Shown: piece by piece, positions 16,417 to 25,696 of the stretch
Position numbering within the stretch: position 1 is the first letter of the stretch
Layout of the letters: each line of letters opens with the position of its first letter
DNA from: Physcocola sp002396385
Lineage (GTDB): Bacteria; Bacteroidota; Bacteroidia; Bacteroidales; Paludibacteraceae
Direction of reading: 5' to 3'
Length of the DNA stretch: 64,000 nt
Assembly (NCBI GenBank): GCA_946535435.1
Contig: CAMNDM010000007.1
Span: 62,001 to 126,000 of the forward strand
Notes under the pieces: model-generated
Told to the model about the DNA's origin: nothing
Databases searched by the model: none
What the model saw: the letters and a program-made list of their open reading frames with translations, nothing else
Translations under genes and position numbers: made by a program

Positions 16417-16575
16417 TTATCCGAAAATGTGCTCAAATGGATTTACTGGTTTAGCGTTTGTAGGGGTGACTTCCTTGCGGTCGGTTATGATGCTTGACTC
16501 GTCTACCCATGCAACCTTAACAGTCTTATTTTCCATTGATACGATTGGTTGGTCTTCTTTAAAATAATGTTCCAT
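16417..16575 (-). CDS. Small 52-residue protein of unknown function
   Basis: This short gene is supported by an unusually good Shine-Dalgarno sequence (AGGAGG, 6 bases before the ATG), a perfect TAACTTTG promoter element about 45 bp upstream, and a terminator downstream, so it looks like an independent transcription unit. The product starts MEHYFKEDQPIVSMENKT and ends NPFEHIFG. It is acidic and soluble, with no signal peptide, cysteine or transmembrane segment. A strong ribosome site is rare in Bacteroidetes and suggests high expression. Nothing in the neighbourhood (a Fur regulator on one side, an S9 peptidase on the other) fixes a role. It could be a small regulator or a peptide precursor; I do not recognise it. 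Confidence 0.65.
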   Translation of the reverse strand: MEHYFKEDQPIVSMENKTVKVAWVDESSIITDRKEVTPTNAKPVNPFEHIFG

Positions 16576-16620
16576 AGAGGCCTCCTTTTTTTAGTTTAAC
16601 TTTGAGTTTTTTATTTGATA

Positions 16621-16628
16621 CAAAGTTA
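16621..16628 (-). promoter_or_regulatory. Putative promoter of the 52-residue gene, -7 element
   Basis: CAAAGTTA on the plus strand is TAACTTTG on the minus strand. The rest of 16576-16785 is AT-rich; it contains a small hairpin at about 16680-16698 (TGTAAAAC-ctt-GTTTTACA) but no gene. Confidence 0.5.
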
Positions 16629-16785
16629 TAAATCTAATTTATATTGACCTAATTTTTGCTGTATGTTTGAGAATACCGCTGTAAAACCTTGTTTTACAAC
16701 ACATTTTCGATTAGTTAATCTTCATAACTAAATTAGCAACTTAATTCGAAAAAACAAACTTATTTGGCGGAAATGCTGTTTTTTT

Positions 16786-18867
16786 TCACAGCCATTCCAT
16801 AAAGTACTGCCGCACCTTCTTCATCAGGTGTACGCGTTCGGGGCCGCGCACGTTGTGCGGATGGCCTACGTAAACGGCATAGTCAATCTGTTTGTCGTCT
16901 GTTACAGCTTGTTTCAGAAGGCTGAGGCTGTTCTGCCACAACACAACGGGGTCGGTATTGCAGTGGATGAGTAGCAAGCGGCCCTGCAGATGTTTGACGA
17001 AGCGGCTCAGGTCGTGTTGGTCGTATCCTTCTTTATTCTTTTGTGGGGTCTGCATATACCGTTCGGTGTACATTACCTCGTAAAGGCGCCAGTTGGTTAC
17101 GGGCCCTCCGGCTACCCCTACTTTAAAGAGGTCGCCCGCCTTCAGCAGCAGGCTGGTGCTGATGAAGCCGCCAAAACTCCAACCATATACGCCGATGCGT
17201 TGGCGGTCTATGCCGCTCTCCCGGTGGCATATCCACTCCACGGCGGCCCGGTAGTCTTCGAGTTGCGGCCCGCCTATGTTCCGCCAGATCTCCTGTTCGA
17301 AATCCTTACCCCGGTTGGCGCTACCACGCGGGTCTATCGTGAAAACCAGGTAGCCCGCCTGTGCCATCATGTATTCAAAACCTGCGGTGCCGCAGTTCCA
17401 GTCGTTGCGGATGAGCTGCACGTGCGGACCTCCGTAAAAATAGCAGACCATCGGATATTTTGCCCCGGCTTTGTAGTCGGTAGGACGTATCAGTCTGTAG
17501 CACAGGTGGTGTCCGTTCAGGGTTGTCGTCCCCATTTCCACAGGTGGAACGGCGTAGCCCTCCAACGGGTTCTTGCTGCTGTGCAGTTCTTCGCACAGCG
17601 CTCCACCCAGCCGGTGTAGGGTCACCTTGTAGGGGGTGGTGGGCGACTCTGTCTCGCAGAGGTAGTAGCCGTATGGTAGCAGGGTGCCCCTGTTTGTAGA
17701 GTCTTTGTCGCTAAGCAGGGTCACGTTCCCTTCCATGTCGACCGCCATCAGTGTTCGGGCGGCACAGTTGAAAGCGTTACATTCAAAAACTATCTGGTCT
17801 GAGTGTTTACTGTATCCTGCAATCCGGGTCACCTCGCCTTCCAAATTGGTCAGTTGGCGTACCATCTGCCCCTCCATATTGTAGAGGTAGGGCGTGTTGT
17901 AGCCTCCCCTCCGGCTCTGCCAGACGAAGAGTTCGTCTTTGCCGGGTAGGAACAGGGGTGTGTGTTCCGGTTCTGTATATTTGGGGTCGTCTTCCGCCAG
18001 CAAGGTCCGTTGGAAGCGTCCTGTTTCCGTGTCAAACAAGTTGAGCTGGCAGTGTTGTTGGTCGCGGGTCAGTTCTGCCGCTATCAACTGCCGGCTGTCG
18101 GGCGTGAAGGCCACACAGCAGAGGTAGTCTTCGGGCATACCCTGTTTCTCGATAGTGACGTACCGCCCGGTTGCGAGGTCATAGATGCCGATGGTCGTTT
18201 GTTCGCTGGGTGCGCCTGCCATCGGGTAGCGTATATTGCGCAGGGTGGCTATGGGGTTGGCAATGTCGACTAACGGATATTCGGTAACATGACTTTGGTC
18301 GGTGATGAAAAAGGCCAGTTTTTGTCCGTCGTTGCTCCAGAAGGTCCCCTTCTCGTTGCCGAATTCGTCTCTGGCGGCTGTCTGGCCGGCTGTGACGGCC
18401 TTTTCTTCCGATTGGTAGACAAGAGTACTCCTGCCTTCTGTGTCGAGCAGGAACAGGCCGTTTTCGTGCAGGTAGGCGAAGCATTGGGCGGTGGCATTGT
18501 AGTCGAACCCTTCCCACTCTGACTTTATCGCCATTTGGTTCAAGACTTTCAGGTTGGCCATGTCGGCAATTACCAGCTGTTCTTTCAGTTTCAGCCAGAA
18601 AACGCCCTCCCTACCCTCTACCGGGTGCAGGGTGGTCTCTTCTTTGTAGGCAGGGCCAAACAGCTGTTGCAGGCTGTCGGTGCTGTGTTGTGCCAGCAGG
18701 TGCAGCCCGTCTTCCTCTGGTCTGTAGATGTGTAGCAGGTGGTTGTGGTAGTAGGAAACAAGTCCGTTGGCCGCCTGCAGTTGCTTGAAGCGGTCGGGTT
18801 GGAAGCTGTCGTAATCCTTCCCGCCAGGAATCAGTCCTTCTATAGGGATCTCCTTATCGTTCCTCAT
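16786..18867 (-). CDS. S9 family prolyl oligopeptidase / dipeptidyl peptidase IV-like
   Basis: This 693-residue serine peptidase has an N-terminal beta-propeller (about 40-430, repeated WSNDGQKLAFF-type blades) and a C-terminal alpha/beta hydrolase domain. The predicted catalytic triad is Ser564 in GVYGWSFGG, Asp639 in HCNTDPV and His671 in GHPHNVRG. The preceding DPRGSANRGKDFEQEIW segment matches DPP-IV-like enzymes that remove Xaa-Pro dipeptides from peptides. No signal peptide is visible at the chosen ATG, which differs from the secreted Bacteroidetes DPP4 enzymes, so a cytoplasmic role in peptide degradation is possible. It follows the cysteine-rich protein gene by a single base, forming an operon with it. 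The exact substrate specificity is not readable. Confidence 0.88.
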   Translation of the reverse strand: MRNDKEIPIEGLIPGGKDYDSFQPDRFKQLQAANGLVSYYHNHLLHIYRPEEDGLHLLAQHSTDSLQQLFGPAYKEETTLHPVEGREGVFWLKLKEQLVIADMANLKVLNQMAIKSEWEGFDYNATAQCFAYLHENGLFLLDTEGRSTLVYQSEEKAVTAGQTAARDEFGNEKGTFWSNDGQKLAFFITDQSHVTEYPLVDIANPIATLRNIRYPMAGAPSEQTTIGIYDLATGRYVTIEKQGMPEDYLCCVAFTPDSRQLIAAELTRDQQHCQLNLFDTETGRFQRTLLAEDDPKYTEPEHTPLFLPGKDELFVWQSRRGGYNTPYLYNMEGQMVRQLTNLEGEVTRIAGYSKHSDQIVFECNAFNCAARTLMAVDMEGNVTLLSDKDSTNRGTLLPYGYYLCETESPTTPYKVTLHRLGGALCEELHSSKNPLEGYAVPPVEMGTTTLNGHHLCYRLIRPTDYKAGAKYPMVCYFYGGPHVQLIRNDWNCGTAGFEYMMAQAGYLVFTIDPRGSANRGKDFEQEIWRNIGGPQLEDYRAAVEWICHRESGIDRQRIGVYGWSFGGFISTSLLLKAGDLFKVGVAGGPVTNWRLYEVMYTERYMQTPQKNKEGYDQHDLSRFVKHLQGRLLLIHCNTDPVVLWQNSLSLLKQAVTDDKQIDYAVYVGHPHNVRGPERVHLMKKVRQYFMEWL

Positions 18868-18868
18868 T

Positions 18869-19165
18869 TTAGCAAAGTTTTTCGCCGTTGTCGTTTCCAG
18901 GGTCGTCTTTGACAGAGTGGGCCATCCCGATTATCCCGCCAATGTGTTTCATTACGTGTTCCCACCCTTTTTCTCCCTGGTGGGGTAGGGTGCAGTTGGT
19001 GCAGTCCTTCACACCGTTGGACGTATAGCGGAAGTTGCCCCCGCACTGGTCGCCCAGCGCGTACAGCGGACAGAAGCAGAACAGGCAGTTGAAGTCTTCT
19101 CCCTCCGTTTCAGCGTGGCAGGGGTAATAGGGACACTTGTCGTTCGTAAAACACTTGTGGCTCAT
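18869..19165 (-). CDS. Cysteine-rich small-domain protein
   Basis: This 98-residue protein carries about ten cysteines in the order CPYYPCH, DFNCLFCFCPLY, CGGNF and DCTNCTLPHQG, which is the pattern of the cysteine-rich small domain (PF04071, from memory). That domain is often found beside or fused to corrinoid biosynthesis genes and may bind a metal cluster or zinc. No corrinoid gene is in this window. One base separates it from the S9 peptidase gene downstream, so the two are probably co-transcribed, although I see no functional link. There is no signal peptide. Its length fits a stand-alone domain. Role: unknown metal-binding protein. Confidence 0.8.
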   Translation of the reverse strand: MSHKCFTNDKCPYYPCHAETEGEDFNCLFCFCPLYALGDQCGGNFRYTSNGVKDCTNCTLPHQGEKGWEHVMKHIGGIIGMAHSVKDDPGNDNGEKLC

Positions 19166-19234
19166 TCGTTTTGTTGGTTAGAAATAAGCTGGTAATTGCT
19201 AAAATCCACGGCAAAAGCCGGCCTTCAGCTCCTT

Positions 19235-21721
19235 TTATTCGCCTCCGAAGTCGTTATATTCCTCAACATCGTCGCCTTCGTTGTTGCCACTGCCCCTCTT
19301 CTTGTTGCTGCCCATGTTGCCGAAGTTGTAACTGAGGTTCAGGAAGATGGTGGTGCCCATAAAGTGGAATTTGTTTTCTTGGTGGAAATTGTCGCCGTAG
19401 TTGGTCGAGTGGAACCGGAAGGTGTTGAACAGGTCGCGCACGCTCAGCGTTGCGTTAAGTTTGCGTTGCAGGAACGAGCGTTTCAGTCCGGCGTTCATCG
19501 TGAACATGTGGTGGCGGCGACCCTGTATGGTGGCGCGTGGCGAATTGTAGTTGGCGGTTATCTGTCCGCTCAACTTCCACGGCAGCTGCATGTCGGCGCT
19601 CATTTTCCCCGTCCAGCTGAAACTCGATTCCCCGTTCAGTTCCTGTCTTCTTTTGTCTATCTCCACCGAGGCGCCCTTAAGGCTGTAGTAGTAGAGGTTG
19701 ACGTTGCTGGTCAGCGTCAGGAAGCCGATGTGGTTCTTGGCAATCAGTTCCACTCCCTCTTCGTTGCTTTTGCCTGTGTTGAAGAAAGAGGAGTTCGACA
19801 CTTGGGCGTCGTCGAGCCAGGTGAAGCGGCTGATGACGTCTTTGGTGTATTTGTAGTAGACCGAGGCGGTGTAGAGGTCGCCCTCTACGTTGCGCACGTA
19901 ATTCAACTCGAAAGCGTGGGTCTTTTCGGGTACCAGGTCCGGATTACCATAGTTCACGTTCTTCGAGTCGTTCATGTTCTTGTACGGATTTATCAGTCGC
20001 ATGCGCGGACGTGTAAGGCGGCTGGTATAGTTGAGTTGGAGCTCGTCTTTTTCCGACAGCGTATAGCTGAGGAAGGCCGATGGGAACGGGTCGAAGTAGG
20101 TTTTCGAGTTCGTTTCGCCGTTCAGGTGCTCTTTCCAGTGCATATCGGTCAACTCGCCGCGCAACCCCAAATTGTATTTGAAGCGCTTGTTGATGGTGCT
20201 GCTGAATGTGGCGTACGCCGCATACACGTTTTGGTCCATCTCGAAGTCGTTATCCCTGTTTTTAGGTTGCGAGCCGTCTTTCAGGGCCGAGTTGTCGATG
20301 CCCGACAGTCGGGCGTTTTTGTTGCTGTAGCGGGCGTTGTCGGTTTCCAGTTTGTTCTCTGTAAGGTCGGCCTTGGCGCCCATTTCCAGTTTGCTGGTTC
20401 TACCCACCGGCAGCGTATAGTCTGCTTGTGCGCTGAACTGGTTGAACTTCATGTCGCTGTTCTCGAACTTGTAGGTGCGTGTGCTGTCAACCGGGTAGCC
20501 AAACGGGTTCATCAGGTTTGTGCTGTAGCCTTTCTCGTTTTTGTTGCTGCTGGTGTTGAAAGTTGCGGCTAGGCGGAGTTCTTCGCCTTCCCGGTCAAAC
20601 ATGTGGTTGTAGTCGAGGCCGGTGTTGAACATGGCTCTGTTTCCGTCAACGGTGTTGTAGTCGCGTTCGGTCCCGTTGTCAATATCAATGTCCGACGTGT
20701 TGTCGCGCTGTGCGAGCGAGGCCATGCCTTTCCAGGCAATGGTGTTCTTTTCGTTGATGCGGTAGGTTGCGCCCAGGTTCAGGAACTCGCTGTTGCGTTT
20801 GCGCTTGGTGGTCGCTTCCGAACTCGAGTGCTCGATGCCCTCGGGCGTGTATCGTTCCAGATAGCGTTCCGATGTGCCGTTGTTGGCACGGCCTTGCCAG
20901 CCGGCGGCGGCGTTCAGCAACCATTTGGGGGTGTTGTAGGTGATAGATGCGCCTATCGAGCCAGACGGATTCCCGTCGATAGGGATGTTCAATCCGCCGT
21001 TTACCGATCCGTAGTACCCTTGGCGGAAATCTTCCTTCAAAACAATATTGATGATACCGGCACTGCCCTCGGCGTTGTATTTCGAAGACGGATTGGTTAT
21101 CACTTCCACTTTTTCAATGCTGTTCGCCGGCAGTTGTTCCAAAATTTCCGAGGCGTTACCGTCGTTCATGCCGGCCGGCTTGCCGTTAATGTAGATTTCA
21201 ACCCCTTCGTTGTTGCGGAGCGATACATTACCTTCAACATCGACGTCAACCGACGGTATCTCGCGCAAAAGGTCGCTGATGGAAACCCCTTCGACCACCG
21301 CACCGGCATTTACCAGGAAGGTCTTCCTATCGGCGTCGACGTGTAGCGCTGTGCGCTGTCCAACTACTTCAACACCCTGTATCAGTTCGCCGTCGTCCTT
21401 CATATTCACCTTCATCGACTTAATGTCTGGCTTGGCGTTGGTCAGCGAAATATTTATTTTTTTTGTCTTGAACCCTATGTATTCCACTTTTACCATATAG
21501 TGCCCGTTCGGTATGTCGGTAAATGCGAATTTACCGTCGTCGGTGGTCATATCGGTGCGGAACACAGTGGTTGTGTCGCTTTGCCTGTAGAGGATGACGT
21601 CGGCGTCGGGCAGGACGCCCGACTCATCGCTGACAGTTCCGTGTATCGAGCCGGCAAATAGCGCCACAGGTGGGGCAAGCAGTGCAATTGTAAGAAAGAC
21701 GGTCTTTTTCATATGATTCAT
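19235..21721 (-). CDS. TonB-dependent receptor-like outer-membrane beta-barrel protein
   Basis: This outer-membrane protein of about 828 residues has a signal peptide (MKKTVFLTIALLAPPVALF). I place the start at the ATG at 21721 or the one three codons later; an upstream in-frame start at 21751 would put the signal ten residues in. Next comes a carboxypeptidase-regulatory-like domain (SIHGTVSDESG to about residue 110), a plug domain (VDADRKTFLVNAGA, then VEVYINGK-type strands and IEKVEVITNPSSKYNAEG), and a C-terminal beta-barrel of the OMP_b-brl_3 type. These Bacteroidetes proteins resemble TonB receptors but usually lack a strong TonB box and their substrate is unknown. No SusD partner lies nearby, so a polysaccharide-utilisation role is not supported. 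The C-terminus is acidic and Gly/Asn-rich. Confidence 0.9.
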   Translation of the reverse strand: MNHMKKTVFLTIALLAPPVALFAGSIHGTVSDESGVLPDADVILYRQSDTTTVFRTDMTTDDGKFAFTDIPNGHYMVKVEYIGFKTKKINISLTNAKPDIKSMKVNMKDDGELIQGVEVVGQRTALHVDADRKTFLVNAGAVVEGVSISDLLREIPSVDVDVEGNVSLRNNEGVEIYINGKPAGMNDGNASEILEQLPANSIEKVEVITNPSSKYNAEGSAGIINIVLKEDFRQGYYGSVNGGLNIPIDGNPSGSIGASITYNTPKWLLNAAAGWQGRANNGTSERYLERYTPEGIEHSSSEATTKRKRNSEFLNLGATYRINEKNTIAWKGMASLAQRDNTSDIDIDNGTERDYNTVDGNRAMFNTGLDYNHMFDREGEELRLAATFNTSSNKNEKGYSTNLMNPFGYPVDSTRTYKFENSDMKFNQFSAQADYTLPVGRTSKLEMGAKADLTENKLETDNARYSNKNARLSGIDNSALKDGSQPKNRDNDFEMDQNVYAAYATFSSTINKRFKYNLGLRGELTDMHWKEHLNGETNSKTYFDPFPSAFLSYTLSEKDELQLNYTSRLTRPRMRLINPYKNMNDSKNVNYGNPDLVPEKTHAFELNYVRNVEGDLYTASVYYKYTKDVISRFTWLDDAQVSNSSFFNTGKSNEEGVELIAKNHIGFLTLTSNVNLYYYSLKGASVEIDKRRQELNGESSFSWTGKMSADMQLPWKLSGQITANYNSPRATIQGRRHHMFTMNAGLKRSFLQRKLNATLSVRDLFNTFRFHSTNYGDNFHQENKFHFMGTTIFLNLSYNFGNMGSNKKRGSGNNEGDDVEEYNDFGGE

Positions 21722-21833
21722 GGGTGTTGATTTTTGTAAGTATAACGCCACTACGCTTTGTCCGACAAGGGTGGGATGATGATGCGTAGTGACGTTTTAT
21801 TTTTGGTGGTTATTGAAGTTCTAATTGCTGCGA

Positions 21834-23900
21834 TTAGACGTCCGATGGCTTTTCGTTCGTGTCTTCGCCCTTGCCGTTCAGACCTTCGTCCTTGGGCTCG
21901 ATGGCAGGCAACTCGTCCCCTTCAGGCGCATCTTCGGCATCAGCGGTTTTTTTCTCTTTCTCCAGCTCTTCCTTTTCAGCAATCAGTTCGTCGGCACGGC
22001 TCTGCCATTTGCGTTTACCGAAAATCTCCTCCAGGTTTTCTGCAAAGATAACCTCTTTTTCAAAGAGCAGGTTGGCCAGTTTCTCGTGGCCCTCCTTGTT
22101 TTCGGCAAGCAGTTGCAAGGCGCGTTGGTACTGCTCGTTGATGATGCGTTTGACTTCGGCATCGATAATTTCGGCTGTCTGGTCGCCGTATGGCTTGCTG
22201 AAACCGTAGTCGTAGGCGCCGGTCGAGTCGTAGTAGCTGACGTTTCGCAGTTTGTCGCTGAAACCATAGTAGGCAACCATCGAGTAGGCCATCTTGAAAG
22301 CACGCTCCAGGTCGTTCAATGCTCCGGTCGAAACCCTGTGGAAGACGAACTCTTCTGCGGCGCGGCCGCCCAACAGCGAGCACATCTCGTCGAGCATCTG
22401 TTCTGTAGTGGTCAGTTGGCGCTCTTCTGGCAGGTACCAGGCTGCGCCCAATGCCTTACCGCGTGGAACGATGGTGACTTTCACCAGCGGATTGGCATAT
22501 TGCAGCATCCAGCTGACAGTAGCATGTCCAGCCTCGTGTACGGCAATGCTGCGTTTCTCTTCCTTGGTTGTAATCTTGTTCTTCTTTTCCAAACCGCCAA
22601 TAATACGGTCAACCGCATCAAGGAAGTCTTGTTTCTCAACGTTCTTCTTACCGCGGCGTGCGGCAATCAGGGCAGCCTCGTTGCAGACGTTGTGGATGTC
22701 GGCACCTGAGAAACCAGGTGTCTGGCGCGCCAGGAAGTCGATATCGAGGTTCTCGTCGAGTTTGAGTGGGCGGAGGTGTACCTCGAAGATTTCCTTGCGG
22801 TCGTGCACATCTGGCAGGTCAACGCTGATCTGGCGGTCGAAACGGCCGGCACGTAGAAGGGCCTTGTCGAGAATGTCGACACGGTTGGTGGCCGCCATAA
22901 CTATAACACCGCTGTTCGATGCGAAACCGTCCATCTCGGTCAAAAGCTGGTTCAAAGTGTTCTCGCGCTCGTCGTTGCTGCCCATGTTCGGGTTGCGGCC
23001 GCGGGCGCGTCCAACTGCGTCTATCTCGTCAATGAACACAATGCATGGTGCTTTCTCTTTCGCTTTCTGGAAAAGGTCGCGGACGCGGGAAGCACCCACA
23101 CCGACAAACATTTCAACAAAATCGGAACCTGCCATCGAGAAGAATGGCACATTCGCCTCTCCGGCAACCGCCTTCGCAAGCAGGGTCTTTCCTGTTCCAG
23201 GAGGGCCTACCAAGAGGGCGCCCTTTGGAATTTTCGCACCCAGTTCGGTGTATTTCTTAGGATCTTTAAGGAAAGAGACTATTTCGGTCACCTCTTCCTT
23301 TGCCTCGCTCAGTCCGGCAACGTCTTTGAATGTGACTTTAGAGGCAGAGTTCTTGTCGAACATCTTCGCCTGGCTCTTGCCAACGCTGAAAATGCCGCCG
23401 CCACCGCCACCGCCGTTGCTCATTCGGCGCATCATAAAAATCCATAGGATGACGATCAGCAAGATGGGGCCGAAAGCCCATATGAAGTTGCCGAGGTAGT
23501 CGTGGTCTTCTTCAAACTTGGTGCTGATGCTCACTTTCTCGTTGTCGGCCTTTCCCTCGTTCACCTCGTCCTGCCATTTGGCCAGGTCGTCGGTGAATTT
23601 GTCGGCCGATGGCAGTTTCACAGTCATGTACGGGCTGTTTTTAAACGCGGTCGAGTCGGCACCAAACGCAACGCCGACTTTGTCTGCCTTAATGCGCAGT
23701 TCGGCCGTACGCTTGTTGGTAGTGACCGTAATCTCTTCAACCGCATTTTTCTTTATAAGGGTCGAAATCTCGTTATAGCCTATTTCCTTCGCGGCTGGAG
23801 AACCGTCGACGAAGTTCAGCACGACCAATATGATGGCTATTGCTGCGAAAACCCAGTTCAGGCTGAAACTGAATTTCGGTATCTTGTTGTTATCTCCCAT
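21834..23900 (-). CDS. ftsH: ATP-dependent zinc metalloprotease FtsH
   Basis: This membrane-anchored AAA+ protease degrades misfolded and short-lived membrane proteins. It has 688 residues with an N-terminal transmembrane helix (about 13-32), a periplasmic segment, a second helix around 140-160 followed by a Gly/Ser-rich linker (SNGGGGGG), and the AAA domain with Walker A GPPGTGKT, Walker B IVFIDEIDAV, and the second-region-of-homology arginines. The zinc site is HEAGH near residue 452. The C-terminal tail is charged and Glu-rich. It follows RsfS by 20 bp, the conserved RsfS-FtsH pairing of Bacteroidetes; the CdsA that I recall often following is not here but at about 53 kb. Confidence 0.97.
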   Translation of the reverse strand: MGDNNKIPKFSFSLNWVFAAIAIILVVLNFVDGSPAAKEIGYNEISTLIKKNAVEEITVTTNKRTAELRIKADKVGVAFGADSTAFKNSPYMTVKLPSADKFTDDLAKWQDEVNEGKADNEKVSISTKFEEDHDYLGNFIWAFGPILLIVILWIFMMRRMSNGGGGGGGIFSVGKSQAKMFDKNSASKVTFKDVAGLSEAKEEVTEIVSFLKDPKKYTELGAKIPKGALLVGPPGTGKTLLAKAVAGEANVPFFSMAGSDFVEMFVGVGASRVRDLFQKAKEKAPCIVFIDEIDAVGRARGRNPNMGSNDERENTLNQLLTEMDGFASNSGVIVMAATNRVDILDKALLRAGRFDRQISVDLPDVHDRKEIFEVHLRPLKLDENLDIDFLARQTPGFSGADIHNVCNEAALIAARRGKKNVEKQDFLDAVDRIIGGLEKKNKITTKEEKRSIAVHEAGHATVSWMLQYANPLVKVTIVPRGKALGAAWYLPEERQLTTTEQMLDEMCSLLGGRAAEEFVFHRVSTGALNDLERAFKMAYSMVAYYGFSDKLRNVSYYDSTGAYDYGFSKPYGDQTAEIIDAEVKRIINEQYQRALQLLAENKEGHEKLANLLFEKEVIFAENLEEIFGKRKWQSRADELIAEKEELEKEKKTADAEDAPEGDELPAIEPKDEGLNGKGEDTNEKPSDV

Positions 23901-23920
23901 AAATTTTTGTTCGGCTTTGG

Positions 23921-24289
23921 TTAGTCAACGTCTGGAATTTCGTTTAACGACGCATCTTCCCATAATGTTTCCAGTTGGTAGAATGCGCGGGCTTCTGGTT
24001 GGAACACATGCACTATGATGTTCCCATAGTCCATTGCCACCCATTCCGCATTTATCATACCGTCAACGGCAAAGGGTTTGACGCGCAACTCTTCACGCAC
24101 ATGGTCTTTGATGCTTTCGGCGATAGAGTTGACCTGGGTGTTCGACTCTCCCTCGCAGATAACGAAGTAGCCGCAGGTGTAGTTCTCGAGACCCGTCATG
24201 TCTACTATAACGATCTTTTTCCCTTTAACGTCTTGAATGCCTTCTACTATTTTTTCAATAATCTTTTTGTCTTCTGCTGTATTGTTCAT
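23921..24289 (-). CDS. rsfS: Ribosome silencing factor RsfS
   Basis: This is a 122-residue protein of the RsfS/Iojap family that binds ribosomal protein uL14 on the large subunit and blocks subunit joining when nutrients are low. The characteristic signature is KGKKIVIVDMTGLENYTCGYFVICEG and the later EWVAMDYGNIIVHVFQPEARAFYQLE. I start at the ATG at 24289 (MNNTAEDKK), which leaves 19 bp to the argH stop; a start at 24328 would overlap argH by 20 bp and is less likely. It is co-oriented with argH upstream and ftsH downstream. Confidence 0.93.
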   Translation of the reverse strand: MNNTAEDKKIIEKIVEGIQDVKGKKIVIVDMTGLENYTCGYFVICEGESNTQVNSIAESIKDHVREELRVKPFAVDGMINAEWVAMDYGNIIVHVFQPEARAFYQLETLWEDASLNEIPDVD

Positions 24290-24308
24290 ATAGTTTTTAT
24301 GTCGTTTT

Positions 24309-25646
24309 TTATTTAATGAGTTTTTCAATGGCTTGTTCTACCCGTTCGAAGTGGAATTCGCCTATCGTTTTGTCCATAAGGGCCTGAATGCGGTCGTTGC
24401 AAAGGTTGCCGATGCTGCCCTCGTGGGTGTGCCTGATGTCTTTATTGGGTTTGAAGCGTCCGTTCTCGCAATCGAGTCCCACCTTCTTGTAGGCATCGCG
24501 GAAAGGCATGCCTTCGGTAGCCAGGCGGTTCACTTCCTCTACGCTGAAGATGAAGTCGTATTTCGGGTCGTCGAGAATGTGCTCGTTTATCTTTACTTTG
24601 TCCATAATGTAGGTGGCCATCTTCAGGCAGTCTTTCAACTGGCCGATAGCAGGAATGAAGATTTCCTTAATCTGCTGCAGGTCGCGGAAGTAGCCTACTG
24701 GCAGGTTGCTCATAATCATCATTATCTGCTGCGGAATGGTCTGTATCTGGTTGCATTTGGCGCGCGTCAGCTCGAATACGTCCGGATTCTTCTTGTGCGG
24801 CATAATGCTGGAACCTGTAGTGCAGTCGTCTGGCAGTTTCATGAAGGCGAAGTTCTGGCAGGTAAACATGCACGAGTCGAACGCGAGTTTGCCGATGGTG
24901 GCGGCAATGCCGGCCATTGCCATAGCAACGGTCTTCTCCATCTTTCCACGGCCCATTTGTGCATAGACCACATTATAGTCCATACTGTTGAAACCGAGCA
25001 GGTCGGTCGTCATCTGTCGGTTCAGCGGGAACGACGAACCATAGCCGGCTGCCGAACCCAGCGGATTGCGGTTGGTGATGTTGTAGGCTGCCAATAGCAG
25101 TTCCATATCGTCGACAAGGCTTTCGGCATAAGCCCCGAACCACAGCCCGAACGACGATGGCATGGCTATCTGCAGGTGCGTGTAGCCAGGCATCAGCACA
25201 TTTTTGTATTTCTCGCTCTGGGCTATCAGCACATCGAACAACTGGCGGCACAGGTGCACCAGTTCCTCAATCTCGGCACGGGTGTACAGTTTCATGTCGA
25301 GCAGCACCTGGTCGTTACGGCTGCGGCCGCTGTGTATCTTCTTGCCAAGGTCGCCAAGTTTGCGGGTGAGCATCAGCTCTACTTGCGAGTGGACGTCTTC
25401 TACTCCGTCTTCAATCTCAAATTGGCCCTGCTCGGCAATCTTATAAATGGCTTTCAGTTCTTTCAACAAAACAGGAAGTTCGTCTTTCCCTATCAGGCCG
25501 ATGCTCTCTAGCATGGTGATGTGTGCCATTGAACCCAGCACGTCGTGTTTTGCCAAATACAGGTCAAGCTCGCGGTCGCGGCCTACTGTAAAGCGGACGA
25601 TATCTTCGTTAGTGGTCTTTCCTTTATCCCACAAGTGTTCTGCCAT
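24309..25646 (-). CDS. argH: Argininosuccinate lyase
   Basis: This enzyme splits argininosuccinate into arginine and fumarate, the last step of arginine biosynthesis. It is 445 residues, the normal length, with the fumarase/aspartase superfamily signature GSSIMPHKKNPDVFE around residue 285, preceded by the SGRSRNDQV motif around residue 107. No other arginine genes are in the window, so the pathway must be split. Rather than an arginine operon it heads a block with rsfS and ftsH, as in many Bacteroidales. A perfect -7 promoter element lies about 30 bp upstream of the ATG. Confidence 0.96.
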   Translation of the reverse strand: MAEHLWDKGKTTNEDIVRFTVGRDRELDLYLAKHDVLGSMAHITMLESIGLIGKDELPVLLKELKAIYKIAEQGQFEIEDGVEDVHSQVELMLTRKLGDLGKKIHSGRSRNDQVLLDMKLYTRAEIEELVHLCRQLFDVLIAQSEKYKNVLMPGYTHLQIAMPSSFGLWFGAYAESLVDDMELLLAAYNITNRNPLGSAAGYGSSFPLNRQMTTDLLGFNSMDYNVVYAQMGRGKMEKTVAMAMAGIAATIGKLAFDSCMFTCQNFAFMKLPDDCTTGSSIMPHKKNPDVFELTRAKCNQIQTIPQQIMMIMSNLPVGYFRDLQQIKEIFIPAIGQLKDCLKMATYIMDKVKINEHILDDPKYDFIFSVEEVNRLATEGMPFRDAYKKVGLDCENGRFKPNKDIRHTHEGSIGNLCNDRIQALMDKTIGEFHFERVEQAIEKLIK

Positions 25647-25676
25647 ATCTTTTTCTTTTTATGAACGATTAAATTG

Positions 25677-25684
25677 CAAATGTA
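25677..25684 (-). promoter_or_regulatory. Putative promoter of argH-rsfS-ftsH, -7 element
   Basis: CAAATGTA on the plus strand is TACATTTG on the minus strand, a perfect TAnnTTTG, 31 bp before the argH start. Confidence 0.45.
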
Positions 25685-25696
25685 TGAAAACTTTGT

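Noticed and set aside
19196..20572. A 458-residue plus-strand frame opposite the TonB-type receptor
   Set aside because: Antisense shadow; composition is Val/Ala/Arg/His-biased and there is no recognisable motif.
22294..23499. A 401-residue plus-strand frame opposite ftsH
   Set aside because: Antisense shadow of a well-conserved protease gene.
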